Assembly: GCA_964626565.1 (NCBI GenBank) | Contig: CAZVFX010000066.1 | Location: 1 to 39,815, forward strand | Direction: 5' to 3' | DNA: 39,815 nucleotides | Source: CAZVFX01 sp964626565 | Lineage (GTDB): Bacteria > Myxococcota_A > UBA9042 > CAIXZC01 | Notes under the pieces: model-generated | Told to the model about the DNA's origin: nothing | Database searches by the model: none | The model's input: only the letters and a program-made list of their open reading frames with translations | Shown here: piece by piece, positions 17,395 to 25,376 of the stretch | Layout of the letters: every line of letters begins with the position of its first letter | Numbering within the stretch: the stretch's first letter is position 1 | Program-made: the position numbers and the translations under genes

Positions 17395-18957
17395 TCACCC
17401 GGGGTATTTTACCCGCTCGATTTGCGGGTTGAGTCTCTCCAGCATATAGCGGGTGTTGAGGGCTTGCAGGAATACGGTAACCGCGAATCCGAAACGTTGG
17501 GGATGGGATGAACTCCTGGCGGTCTTCACCATCTGTTTGAGGAGCCATTTCTCATCGTTGGAGCCTCTAAGGAGGAGGTACTTACCCAGGCGGCCCAGTA
17601 CGCCCAGGCTCTGCCGATCCAGGGGGTTGCCGGGGATCTTCAGGTCTCGGCGATAGGGTGATTGTTCGAACTGGTCCACCCAGGTGTTGAACCTGGCGAG
17701 GACGTTGATGGGTCGGTACAGTTCACGGATGAGCCAGTGGAGCCCCTGCTCCAACTGTTCGACAGTAAACTGCTTAGGCGTCAGCGTGAAAGTGTTAAAA
17801 TTGTTGAGGCGGTCAGGAGGCAGGTCGGACTGCCATTCGAGGTATCGACCTTCTTTGATCATCCGCTCTTTTAGAGGTGTGGCGTCCGGGGCTTGGAGAG
17901 GGAACGGCTGGGGGCTTAGGATGCCGGCTTCCATGAAGTAGTCGAACTGGCGCTGGAAGATGGACAGATCGTCGTGATCGAAGCCGACAATACTCGTGCC
18001 CATCACCATGATCCCCATCTCATGGAATTTTACCACGTCAGCGACGAGGTCGGAGCGAACGTTCTGATTCTTGTTGGCCTCCGCCAGGCTGTCCTTGTTG
18101 GGGCTTTCGATGCCGATGAGTACGCGGTTGAGGCCGGCCTGAGTGGCCAGCCGCAGGAGCTCTTCGTCTCCCGCTGCATCGATGCTGAGCTGGGTGGCGA
18201 AGTTCACCCGCGGGCCCCTTCCCCAGGTGAATTTCTTGATCGCATGGAGGATCTCCCGCGATTTTTGGCGCCCCGCAGTGAAATTGTCGTCGGCCAACAC
18301 AATGAACCGGAGGCCCATGGCCGCGAGCTGGCGGATTTCCCTCATGACGAGGTCCACCGTCTTGTAACGCATCTTGCGGCCGACATACGCAATCACATCG
18401 CAAAACTCGCAGTCGAATGGGCAACCCCGGCTGGTTTGCACGATACCGCCGAAGTAGCGGTTGACCGTCTCCGGCGCAAAACCGGAATAGTCCGGCAGAG
18501 GACAGATGTCCAACTCAAAGTATTTACTTTCGCGGTACTCCGGTTCGTGGCTCCCCGCCAGGAAGTCAGCACAAAACCGCGGCCACGTTTGTTCCGCCTC
18601 GCCGATTAGCAGCACATCAGCAAAGTGGCGCCAGCGCTCCGGGCTCACCGAAACCGACGGCCCACCACACACCACCGGCACCCCAAGCTCCCTGAACCGC
18701 TCAGCCACGGTTCTGGCCTGATCGAGCTGAATGTGGAAGCCTGTTATGCCTACCAGGTCCCAACCCGGGTGATAGGGCACGTTGTCGTAGTTCTCGTCTA
18801 CGATGGTGACGTCAAGCTCAGGTGGGGTCAAAGCCGCCACGGTGGGCAGACTCACGTTGAGGAGTCCCGCCCTGCCTATGAGGTGGGAGACAAACCGCAT
18901 GTCTCCATAGGACATGGCAAAGGACTTTGGAAACACTAACAGGAGCTTTTTGCTCAT
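17395..18957 (-). CDS. B12-binding-type radical SAM protein (DUF4070-like C terminus)
   Basis: The 520-residue product has an N-terminal cobalamin-binding-like Rossmann domain (about 1-140, with GITGFHI and VCGGPSVS). A radical SAM core follows, with the 4Fe-4S motif CPFDCEFC at C179, C183 and C186, preceded by TSRG. The C-terminal 150 residues resemble the DUF4070 extension found in HpnP-type hopanoid methylases and related lipid or tetrapyrrole enzymes. It probably catalyses a radical methylation or rearrangement, but the substrate cannot be named and no hopanoid gene is nearby. The start ATG has a weak GAGGG upstream. It runs toward the truncated ligase/sulfotransferase gene, 145 bases away, with nothing recognisable between them. 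Confidence 0.85.
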   Translation of the reverse strand: MSKKLLLVFPKSFAMSYGDMRFVSHLIGRAGLLNVSLPTVAALTPPELDVTIVDENYDNVPYHPGWDLVGITGFHIQLDQARTVAERFRELGVPVVCGGPSVSVSPERWRHFADVLLIGEAEQTWPRFCADFLAGSHEPEYRESKYFELDICPLPDYSGFAPETVNRYFGGIVQTSRGCPFDCEFCDVIAYVGRKMRYKTVDLVMREIRQLAAMGLRFIVLADDNFTAGRQKSREILHAIKKFTWGRGPRVNFATQLSIDAAGDEELLRLATQAGLNRVLIGIESPNKDSLAEANKNQNVRSDLVADVVKFHEMGIMVMGTSIVGFDHDDLSIFQRQFDYFMEAGILSPQPFPLQAPDATPLKERMIKEGRYLEWQSDLPPDRLNNFNTFTLTPKQFTVEQLEQGLHWLIRELYRPINVLARFNTWVDQFEQSPYRRDLKIPGNPLDRQSLGVLGRLGKYLLLRGSNDEKWLLKQMVKTARSSSHPQRFGFAVTVFLQALNTRYMLERLNPQIERVKYPG

Positions 18958-18998
18958 CTACAGCGTCCCTCGGCTGACAGGCTCACAACGGACATTAT

Positions 18999-19048
18999 CG
19001 GCGACGGCGACGGCGACGTCAACGGCTACGGCTACGGGAACGACAACG
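18999..19048. repeat. Short degenerate hexamer repeat
   Basis: Three GGCGAC units are followed by GTCAAC, two GGCTAC, then GGGAAC and GACAAC. It fills the space between the radical SAM gene and the next lipoprotein gene. It may be a slippage-prone low-complexity tract; no role is evident. Confidence 0.6.
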
Positions 19049-19122
19049 AACTCTAAGGCCCAGCTTGGCGCGGGTGAGGTTGCGGTGTATCCTGAACGAG
19101 GGTTTATATGGAGGTAGACTGC

Positions 19123-20283
19123 ATGAAGCGGACGGTTCCTCGATTAGTGATGGTCGTCGTCGTCGCATGGGGCGCGTGGGGCGTAGCATCCTGCAGTTCC
19201 GATGCGGAAGGTGGTGATGTCCCCATCGTCTTTCCGGACGGGGTGTCCTTCCCGGATGGGGGCGGCCCTGCGGCCGACGCAGGTGGAAGCGATGCCGGGG
19301 TGGACGATGTGGCAGGGACAGACCTTGTCGTTCCCGCGGATGCCGATGACGAGATTCCGTGCGTGAAGCAGTGCGAGAACAAGGCGTGCGGAGAAGACGG
19401 TTGCGGCGGAACTTGCGGCGAATGCCCCGATACTTATGTTTGCGACCAGAACTTCTTCTGTGTGCATGATATCTGTGTGCCCGAATGCACGAACAAGGAG
19501 TGCGGTCCTGATGGCTGCGGCGGCAATTGCGGCGAGTGCGATTATTGCGCTGACATCTGCGAGAATGGTTTGTGCGTGGCCACCTGTCAGCCGGACTGCG
19601 CCGGCAAAGAGTGCGGGTCCGACGGTTGCTGCGATTTCTGCGGTACGTGTCCGGTCGGAGTCGAATGCACAGGGGGTCTGTGCGCGTGCCAGCCCGCGTG
19701 TGAGGGCAAGAACTGTGGGGACGACGGTTGTGGTGGGATTTGTGGCGAGTGCCTCGGGGCACAGGAATGTACCCCCGGCGGGACTTGCGAGGGGCCGGAA
19801 TGTCTCGTGCAGGGCACCCTGTCTTGTGGTGATGTGCTGGAAGGTTCCAACAAGGGTCTGGCCAACAATTACAACAGCTACAACTGCGGTTTCGACGCCA
19901 GCGGCCCCGAGGCGGTCTACTCGTTTGGCTTGGATGAGAGCAACTTCGTCACGTTGACCATCGATCATGCCGGTTCGACTCAGATCCACCTGTACGTCAC
20001 CTATGGCAATTGCGTCCCGGGAGAGTGCGTGGAAAACGACTCATCCGAGGCGTTCTTTACTGCCGAAGGCGGTGTGGACTACCTGGTGATTGCCGACGGA
20101 TACCAGGGCCTCTCAGGCGACTTCACCATCACCGTGGACTGCATCCCCAGCGGCGATTGCCCGAATGGCAAGATCCCCGGCTGCGGGGGCCAGTGCCAGT
20201 GGGGTCACTGGCTGGGCGACGGCATGTGCACCGACGCGTTCGAATGCCCCGAGTTCAACAACGACGAAGGAGACTGTGACTAA
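19123..20283 (+). CDS. Secreted Cys-rich lipoprotein with LNR-like C terminus
   Basis: The chosen ATG has GGAGG eight bases upstream; an earlier in-frame ATG at 19108 has none. The 386-residue product has a signal peptide with lipobox VASC and then an Asp/Gly/Pro-rich linker. Four imperfect Cys-rich repeats of the pattern ECGxDGCGGxCGxC follow (with a DGCCDFCG variant). Next comes a domain of about 110 residues resembling a bacterial pre-peptidase C-terminal beta-sandwich (YSFGLDESNFVTLTID). The end, WLGDGMCTD ... FNNDEGDCD, fits a Lin-12/Notch-type repeat. This is a surface protein style common in Myxococcota-like bacteria. It is probably cotranscribed with the next gene, whose ATG follows the stop almost directly. 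No catalytic motif was seen. Confidence 0.85.
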   Translation: MKRTVPRLVMVVVVAWGAWGVASCSSDAEGGDVPIVFPDGVSFPDGGGPAADAGGSDAGVDDVAGTDLVVPADADDEIPCVKQCENKACGEDGCGGTCGECPDTYVCDQNFFCVHDICVPECTNKECGPDGCGGNCGECDYCADICENGLCVATCQPDCAGKECGSDGCCDFCGTCPVGVECTGGLCACQPACEGKNCGDDGCGGICGECLGAQECTPGGTCEGPECLVQGTLSCGDVLEGSNKGLANNYNSYNCGFDASGPEAVYSFGLDESNFVTLTIDHAGSTQIHLYVTYGNCVPGECVENDSSEAFFTAEGGVDYLVIADGYQGLSGDFTITVDCIPSGDCPNGKIPGCGGQCQWGHWLGDGMCTDAFECPEFNNDEGDCD

Positions 20284-20284
20284 C

Positions 20285-22459
20285 ATGCGCACCCCCAACA
20301 GCACCCCGAGAGCGAGCGAGGGGCCTGCGCCGGCAGGATGGGCCCTCACGATAACGGTGTTGACTCTCCTGCCGTTTTTGGCCTTGCTTTCGGCCTGCAG
20401 CGACCCCGCCTCCAGCGGGCCGGAATCGGGCAAGTCGTGCACCGAGGATCAGTTCGGTGGCATGACCTGCGGCGTCAACCTCGGCGGTGACGCAGTGGTG
20501 CTACAGTGCCGCAACGTGGAAGGGGAACTGATCTGGGCGGCGACGGAACTGTGCAGCCTCGGCTGCCAGGACGCCAAGTGCCTGCTCCCCGATATTTTTA
20601 CCCCTCCCAAAGATCTGACTGAAAATCTGAGCACGACACCGGATCTGCCGGGGGATGTTCCTGCGGAAATCCCGGTCGAGTTGGACGCTGTTCCCGACAC
20701 CTTCTGTCAACCCGGACATCCGATCTGCATGGACCAGAACACCAGGGGCATTTGCAATGACCTGGGCGCTGATTATTACTCTGTTCCCTGCGACCCCGGA
20801 CTGCTGTGTGACGACGGTTATTGTCTGGAGCTTCTCTGTACTCCGGGAGAACTGAAGGACGAGTGCGTCGGTCCCAGTTCGGCGTATGTGTGCAACGAAA
20901 TGGGAACCGCGTGGGATACCATGTACTGCGAAGAGGGTCTCACCTGCTATCAGGGGCAGTGCGTCAACTGGCAGTGCAACCCCGGCGACAAAATGTGCAA
21001 AGGGCTCACCGCAATACAGGAGTGCCTCCCCGACGCCGAAGGCGTCTACGTGTGGACGGAAGTTGAAGTGTGCGAAGGAGGCTTGTGCAAGGAAGGAGTG
21101 TGTATCGGCGCGTGTGACGCGGACCTCAAAATGAACACCTACCTCGGGTGCGGCTATTGGGCGGTGGACCTGGACAACATCGAAACAGGTCAGTTCGAGG
21201 AGGTGGCCATCGTCGTGAGCGCCCCGACGACAAATACCCTCCCCGCCGATGTCTCGATTACCAGCACGAAAACCGGCCAGTTGCTCACCTCGGCCCAATT
21301 GGGCGGCTCGCCCCTGGTGGTTCAGCCCGGGGGGCTGCAAGTCTATACTTTGCCCGCCGGCAACGACATCGACGGCAGCATGCTTACCGACCGCTCCTTC
21401 GGCATCGAAACCACCCAGCCGGTAACCATCCATCAGTTCAACCCGCTGAATGGCGACAATGTATTCACCAACGACGCCTCATTGTTGCTCCCTTCCCATG
21501 CCGGAGGGGAGGAATATGTCGTCATGAGTTGGCCTATGCGGACCTGGTCCAGCACGTTGCGCGGCTTTGCCACTGTGATCGCAACTCAGGAAGGCCAGAC
21601 CAACGTCACCGTACAGCCCGCGTCCGCGGTGCTCCAGGGGCAGGGGGTGTCGCCCATTCCCAAGAACGGCACCAAGTCGTTCGTGCTGAACCAGGGGGAG
21701 GTGCTGAATCTGGAGACTGAAGGGTCTGAGGGGGCCGACCTCACCGGTACCATCATCACCGCGAGCCAGAAGGTCAACGTCTTCGGTGGTCACGAGTGCG
21801 CCAACATCCAGATCCCGTGGGAAAGGTGCGACCATATTGAGCAACAGCTATACCCTCTACAGGCATGGGGCACTCACTACATCGGGGACCCCTTCGAGCC
21901 CCGCAACCAGCATCACGAAGATACCTGGCGTATTGTCGCCGGGGCCAACAACGTCACCGTGACGCTGGATCCCCCGGTGGCGGGACCTTACACCTTGAAC
22001 AAGGGCCAATGGGTGGAATTCGACACCCAGCAGGTGTTCCAGGCTACGGGCACAGGGAAATTCCTGGTCGGACACTACCTGCAAAGCTGCAACTACCCCG
22101 GGTATACGGTGTTCTGCACCGATAGTGCGGGCCAACTCGGCATCGGGGATCCCGCGTTCACCCTGGCCGTTCCCGTGGGTCAGTATCTGGAGGGATACGT
22201 CTTCCTCACCCCGGAAGACTATGCCGAGGATTACGTGAACATTATCTACGAGGAAGGCACCGAATTGCAGCTTGACGGACAGGTTATTACTCCGGCCTCT
22301 GAGACCATCGGTTTCTCCGACTGGCGGCTGGCTCGTATCGAGGTCTTCCCCGGGGTCCACACCATCAACGCCAGTCAACCCGTTGGCGCCACAGTGTACG
22401 GGTACGGCTGCCACGTCTCCTACGCCTATCCCGGCGGGCTCAAGCTCGAGGCTTTCTAG
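20285..22459 (+). CDS. Secreted lipoprotein with IgGFc-binding-type domain
   Basis: The frame is open from 20090, but the start at 20285 gives a proper lipoprotein signal: a hydrophobic segment (TITVLTLLPFLALL) and lipobox LSAC. AAGGAG lies upstream at a longish distance. The 724-residue product has Cys-rich modules to about residue 280. A large beta domain follows, of the bacterial IgGFc-binding N-terminal type: VTIHQFNPL, SLLLPSHAGGEEYVVMSWP, and the HECANIQIP ... CDHIEQQLYP pair, to the end. In bacteria the domain is usually found on surface proteins and its ligand is unknown. The gene follows the Cys-rich lipoprotein by one base after its stop, so the two form an operon. Confidence 0.85.
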   Translation: MRTPNSTPRASEGPAPAGWALTITVLTLLPFLALLSACSDPASSGPESGKSCTEDQFGGMTCGVNLGGDAVVLQCRNVEGELIWAATELCSLGCQDAKCLLPDIFTPPKDLTENLSTTPDLPGDVPAEIPVELDAVPDTFCQPGHPICMDQNTRGICNDLGADYYSVPCDPGLLCDDGYCLELLCTPGELKDECVGPSSAYVCNEMGTAWDTMYCEEGLTCYQGQCVNWQCNPGDKMCKGLTAIQECLPDAEGVYVWTEVEVCEGGLCKEGVCIGACDADLKMNTYLGCGYWAVDLDNIETGQFEEVAIVVSAPTTNTLPADVSITSTKTGQLLTSAQLGGSPLVVQPGGLQVYTLPAGNDIDGSMLTDRSFGIETTQPVTIHQFNPLNGDNVFTNDASLLLPSHAGGEEYVVMSWPMRTWSSTLRGFATVIATQEGQTNVTVQPASAVLQGQGVSPIPKNGTKSFVLNQGEVLNLETEGSEGADLTGTIITASQKVNVFGGHECANIQIPWERCDHIEQQLYPLQAWGTHYIGDPFEPRNQHHEDTWRIVAGANNVTVTLDPPVAGPYTLNKGQWVEFDTQQVFQATGTGKFLVGHYLQSCNYPGYTVFCTDSAGQLGIGDPAFTLAVPVGQYLEGYVFLTPEDYAEDYVNIIYEEGTELQLDGQVITPASETIGFSDWRLARIEVFPGVHTINASQPVGATVYGYGCHVSYAYPGGLKLEAF

Positions 22460-22500
22460 CCCGCTCCTTCACAGTCACGGCTCGTTGATGATCTGTTTCT

Positions 22501-22526
22501 GGACCCCGGACCCTGACCCTGGACCC
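22501..22526. repeat. Short GGACCC/CTGACC tract upstream of the promoter
   Basis: A degenerate run of GGACCC and CCCTGA units lies just before the conserved promoter segment. In the same orientation relative to the promoter, a longer version of this tract precedes the right-edge operon (39759-39815). Confidence 0.6.
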
Positions 22527-22545
22527 GCCTTTTTCATTCTTCCCC

Positions 22546-22581
22546 TTGACAACTCTCACCGCCAAAGATAACATATGTTAT
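22546..22581 (+). promoter_or_regulatory. Promoter with palindromic operator, copy 1
   Basis: TTGACA (22546-22551), 17 bases, then TAACAT (22569-22574) gives a strong sigma70-type promoter. The -10 box lies inside the perfect palindrome ATAACATATGTTAT (22568-22581), an ideal site for a dimeric repressor. The flanks GCCTTTTTCATT (upstream) and GTAACGGGCG (downstream) are shared with the copy at 39705-39739. The likely regulator is the TetR protein at 37807-38373 (inference). Confidence 0.75.
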
Positions 22582-22625
22582 GTAACGGGCGACATTTTAT
22601 CGCTCAATGCTAAGGAGGTGGCGAC

Positions 22626-24182
22626 ATGAAGCGTGACATTATCATTATTGGCGGCGGCCTGGGCGGCCTGGTTTCCGGATACAGACTTGCACAGGAGGGG
22701 CGAGATGTGTTGCTGTTGGAGCAACACCGGATCCCGGGAGGATACTGCACTTCATTCAAGCGTAAGGGATTCACTTTTGATGTTCCTTCGGTGCTCAGCG
22801 ACCTTTCGGTGCTGGAGGAACTGGGCCTGGCGGATCAGATCGAATGGGTGGAGGTGGAGAAATTCGCCAAATATGTATATCCCGGCGTGGAGGTGGTGAT
22901 TCCCGGCAATGATCTGGCCGCATGTTGCGACAATGTGAAAGCCGCATTTCCCAACGAAACGGAAGCTATCGACAGGATCTTCGGGCAGATAAGGAAGAAC
23001 AACCTTATCCAGTTGGCGACCAAGACTGACAAGTCTTTTTCCGACCTGGCGTCCATGGCGCCTGCTCTGGTTCGTTTCATCTGGAATTCGCGCGTGAGTT
23101 TTTACGACTTCCTTCGCAGATTCACAGCCAACGAGAAACTGATCACCGTGCTCTCCAGCATGTGGGGTTTTGCGGGGCTCCCGAACAAGCAGATCCCGGC
23201 CACCCAGATGCTCATGCACTCTGCCAACAGCTACGGCGGCAAGACCTGGTTCCCAAAGGACGGATTCCAGGCAATCTCAGACCTGTTGGCCGCCCGGTTC
23301 ACCGAGCTTGGAGGAGAGATCCGGTACGGTACTGCGGTGTCCCGAATCCTCATCCGGGAGGGAAGGGCGGTGGGTGTTGAAACCAACAAGGGCGAGACGA
23401 TCGAGGGGGAGTTCATCATCTCCAATGCGGATACGAAGAAGACTTTTCTCGACCTGGTGGGAAGGGAGCATCTGCCCGAGAAGTGGGCGGCCCGAGTCGA
23501 CGCCCACACCCCGTCGGTCTCCGGGCTCTCTCTGCAAATCGGCACCACCCTCGACCTCACCCAACTGGACCTCAACTACGGCTCGGTGTTCTACAGCGAG
23601 TCGTGGGATGATCACAACCGCTACTTCCAGCGGGGCGTGGCCAACGACCTGGACCTGGCTTACGATAACCTCAATATCGGGATTCAAGCCCCCTCTCTAC
23701 TGTCCGACCGGTTGGCTCCGGAAGGCATGCACACGCTCCACATTCTTGTTATGCCGGTGAGCGACTCGTACATGAATCGCTTCCGCACCCTGGGGGCTAG
23801 GCGTGGCCCCGAATACCGGCATTTCAAGAACGAGCTGGCCGACATCATAATCAAGAAGGTGGAACGGCTGATTCCGGGTTTGTCGGATGCGATTGTGGTC
23901 AAGGACCTGTCTACCCCACTCACCTTCGAGCGCTACACCGGCGCGACCGGGGGGGCGTGGTACGACCGGGTTGCCTCGGTGAATCAGGGCATGCAACAGC
24001 CGAAGGTGAAGACCCCGATCAAGAACTTGTACATGACCGGTTCGAAGGCTTTTGGAGGCGGCGGGCTGCCCACCGCGCTGGCGGGAGGAATGAGTGCGGC
24101 GAAAGTGGTGCTGAAGCGTGGGGAATCCGGTGCCGCCCGGCGCAGGCCCCTGGCTTCCGACTTCGCCGAGGCTTCTTCGTGA
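22626..24182 (+). CDS. FAD-dependent oxidoreductase, phytoene desaturase/retinol saturase type
   Basis: The 518-residue product opens with a classical dinucleotide-binding motif (IIIGGGLGGLVSGYRLAQEG, residues 5-24) and the family segment RIPGGYC. It ends with the FAD-contacting LYMTGSKAFGGGGLPTALAGG. This is the layout of the CrtI/CrtISO/RetSat family, which desaturates, saturates or isomerises polyene or isoprenoid lipids. No other carotenoid gene lies nearby, so the substrate is open. The start has an excellent AAGGAGGT seven bases upstream, and the gene stands alone behind the palindrome-containing promoter. It is convergent with the DAO-family gene, 21 bases away. The shared promoter suggests co-regulation with the HXXEE/TetR operon. 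Confidence 0.85.
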   Translation: MKRDIIIIGGGLGGLVSGYRLAQEGRDVLLLEQHRIPGGYCTSFKRKGFTFDVPSVLSDLSVLEELGLADQIEWVEVEKFAKYVYPGVEVVIPGNDLAACCDNVKAAFPNETEAIDRIFGQIRKNNLIQLATKTDKSFSDLASMAPALVRFIWNSRVSFYDFLRRFTANEKLITVLSSMWGFAGLPNKQIPATQMLMHSANSYGGKTWFPKDGFQAISDLLAARFTELGGEIRYGTAVSRILIREGRAVGVETNKGETIEGEFIISNADTKKTFLDLVGREHLPEKWAARVDAHTPSVSGLSLQIGTTLDLTQLDLNYGSVFYSESWDDHNRYFQRGVANDLDLAYDNLNIGIQAPSLLSDRLAPEGMHTLHILVMPVSDSYMNRFRTLGARRGPEYRHFKNELADIIIKKVERLIPGLSDAIVVKDLSTPLTFERYTGATGGAWYDRVASVNQGMQQPKVKTPIKNLYMTGSKAFGGGGLPTALAGGMSAAKVVLKRGESGAARRRPLASDFAEASS

Positions 24183-24203
24183 CAGGCGCTCTCGGGGTAC
24201 GGA

Positions 24204-25376
24204 CTACTTCAGGGCCTCGGCGGGGGCGGAGTAGAAGTCGCGGTCGAAACGCCAGGCCGCGTGGGCTTCCGGAGGAAGCCAGGGTGTTCCGTCTACGATC
24301 ATGGCGGTAATGTTGCGGGCGATGCCGGGGCCGAGCATGAAGCCCTGGCCGCACATGCCCACTGCCAGAACCAGGCCGTCGCGGCCTGACACCCGATCTA
24401 CGATGGGCATACCGTCGGGTGTCATGGGATAGCAACCTCGCCAGGTGCGGCGAATGAGGAGGTTCTTGAGCCTCGGCACCAGCGAGATCAGACGGCTTGC
24501 CAGAATAGGCAGAAACTCGGACAGGTTCTCCCTGTCAGTGCCGACGAAGAGCTCTTTTGGCGTGTAGCAGAAGATTATCTGGCCTTCTCCGTTCTGGCCA
24601 AAGTAGAAATTGGCCGTCTTACCCTCAGGCCCGGGCCGCAAGTCAACGACCAGCGGCTTGATGAAGTGGGCGACGGGGGCGGAGATGCCCCCTTCGTGGG
24701 AGTCGGGAGTGACCGGAATGTCTATTCCGAGGAGCGGCCCGTGCTCCGCCGCATCAGCGCCGGTGGCCAGCACCACCGTTCCCGCCGAATACTCCCCACG
24801 GTCGGTTTTCACTCCCGTGACCCGGTGGCCGTTGGTCAGATACCCGGTAACTCGTTCGTTGAACAGGTACCGGGCCCCGTGAGCTTTCGCCTCACGCTCG
24901 AACGCCACCGACGTAAGCAGCGGGGACACCTGTCCATCTTCCGGAGAATGGGTTCCACCCCGCAACCCCTCAGTGGCAATCCCCGGGATCAGGTCGTGGA
25001 TCGCATCAGGTCCGACCCAGTCGATATTGAGGCCGAATTCCTTCTGGGAAGGCAGTATCCCCTTGAGGGTCTTTTCCACCTCTTCCGTATACACCGGGAA
25101 GCAGTACCCGCCCGGTTTCCAGCCGATGTCAAACCCGTAGGTTTCCTGCCACGAGGTGAAGACCTCGAGGCTTTCCCGGCAAGTGAGGATTTTTGCCGGG
25201 TCGGAGTGGGTGGCGCGTACGCCTCCGATGGCGGCCTTGTGGTCCCCCTGGCCGGACGCGGGACGGCGATCGATAACCAGTACCTTGCTCCCCGCCTGGG
25301 CCAGGAAGCAGGCGGTGGGGTTGCCCACGCTGCCTGACCCGACGACAATGACATCGTAACTGTTCCTACTTGCCAT
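24204..25376 (-). CDS. DAO-family FAD dehydrogenase (sarcosine oxidase beta-like)
   Basis: The product of about 390 residues belongs to the FAD-dependent amino acid/amine oxidoreductases (sarcosine oxidase beta, glycine oxidase, HcnC, proline dehydrogenase beta). An N-terminal GSGSVGNPTACFLAQAG loop binds FAD, the strand VLVIDR follows, and the C-terminal MTPDGMPIVD ... VGMCGQGFMLGPGIA forms the second FAD contact. Two ATGs adjoin; the second (25376) is better spaced from GGAGG. The frame overlaps the end of the upstream FAD/Fe-S gene, so the two are coupled. It is the last gene of the four-gene operon and the likely substrate-oxidising subunit. The substrate could be a secondary amine or a D-amino acid; sequence alone does not decide. 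Confidence 0.85.
   Translation of the reverse strand: MASRNSYDVIVVGSGSVGNPTACFLAQAGSKVLVIDRRPASGQGDHKAAIGGVRATHSDPAKILTCRESLEVFTSWQETYGFDIGWKPGGYCFPVYTEEVEKTLKGILPSQKEFGLNIDWVGPDAIHDLIPGIATEGLRGGTHSPEDGQVSPLLTSVAFEREAKAHGARYLFNERVTGYLTNGHRVTGVKTDRGEYSAGTVVLATGADAAEHGPLLGIDIPVTPDSHEGGISAPVAHFIKPLVVDLRPGPEGKTANFYFGQNGEGQIIFCYTPKELFVGTDRENLSEFLPILASRLISLVPRLKNLLIRRTWRGCYPMTPDGMPIVDRVSGRDGLVLAVGMCGQGFMLGPGIARNITAMIVDGTPWLPPEAHAAWRFDRDFYSAPAEALK

Noticed and set aside
20090..20284. Upstream extension of the IgGFc-type lipoprotein gene
   Set aside because: It overlaps the preceding lipoprotein gene in another frame; the start at 20285 gives a proper lipoprotein signal peptide.
20501..21433. 310-codon minus-strand ORF
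   Set aside because: Antisense to the IgGFc-type lipoprotein, with no recognisable domain.
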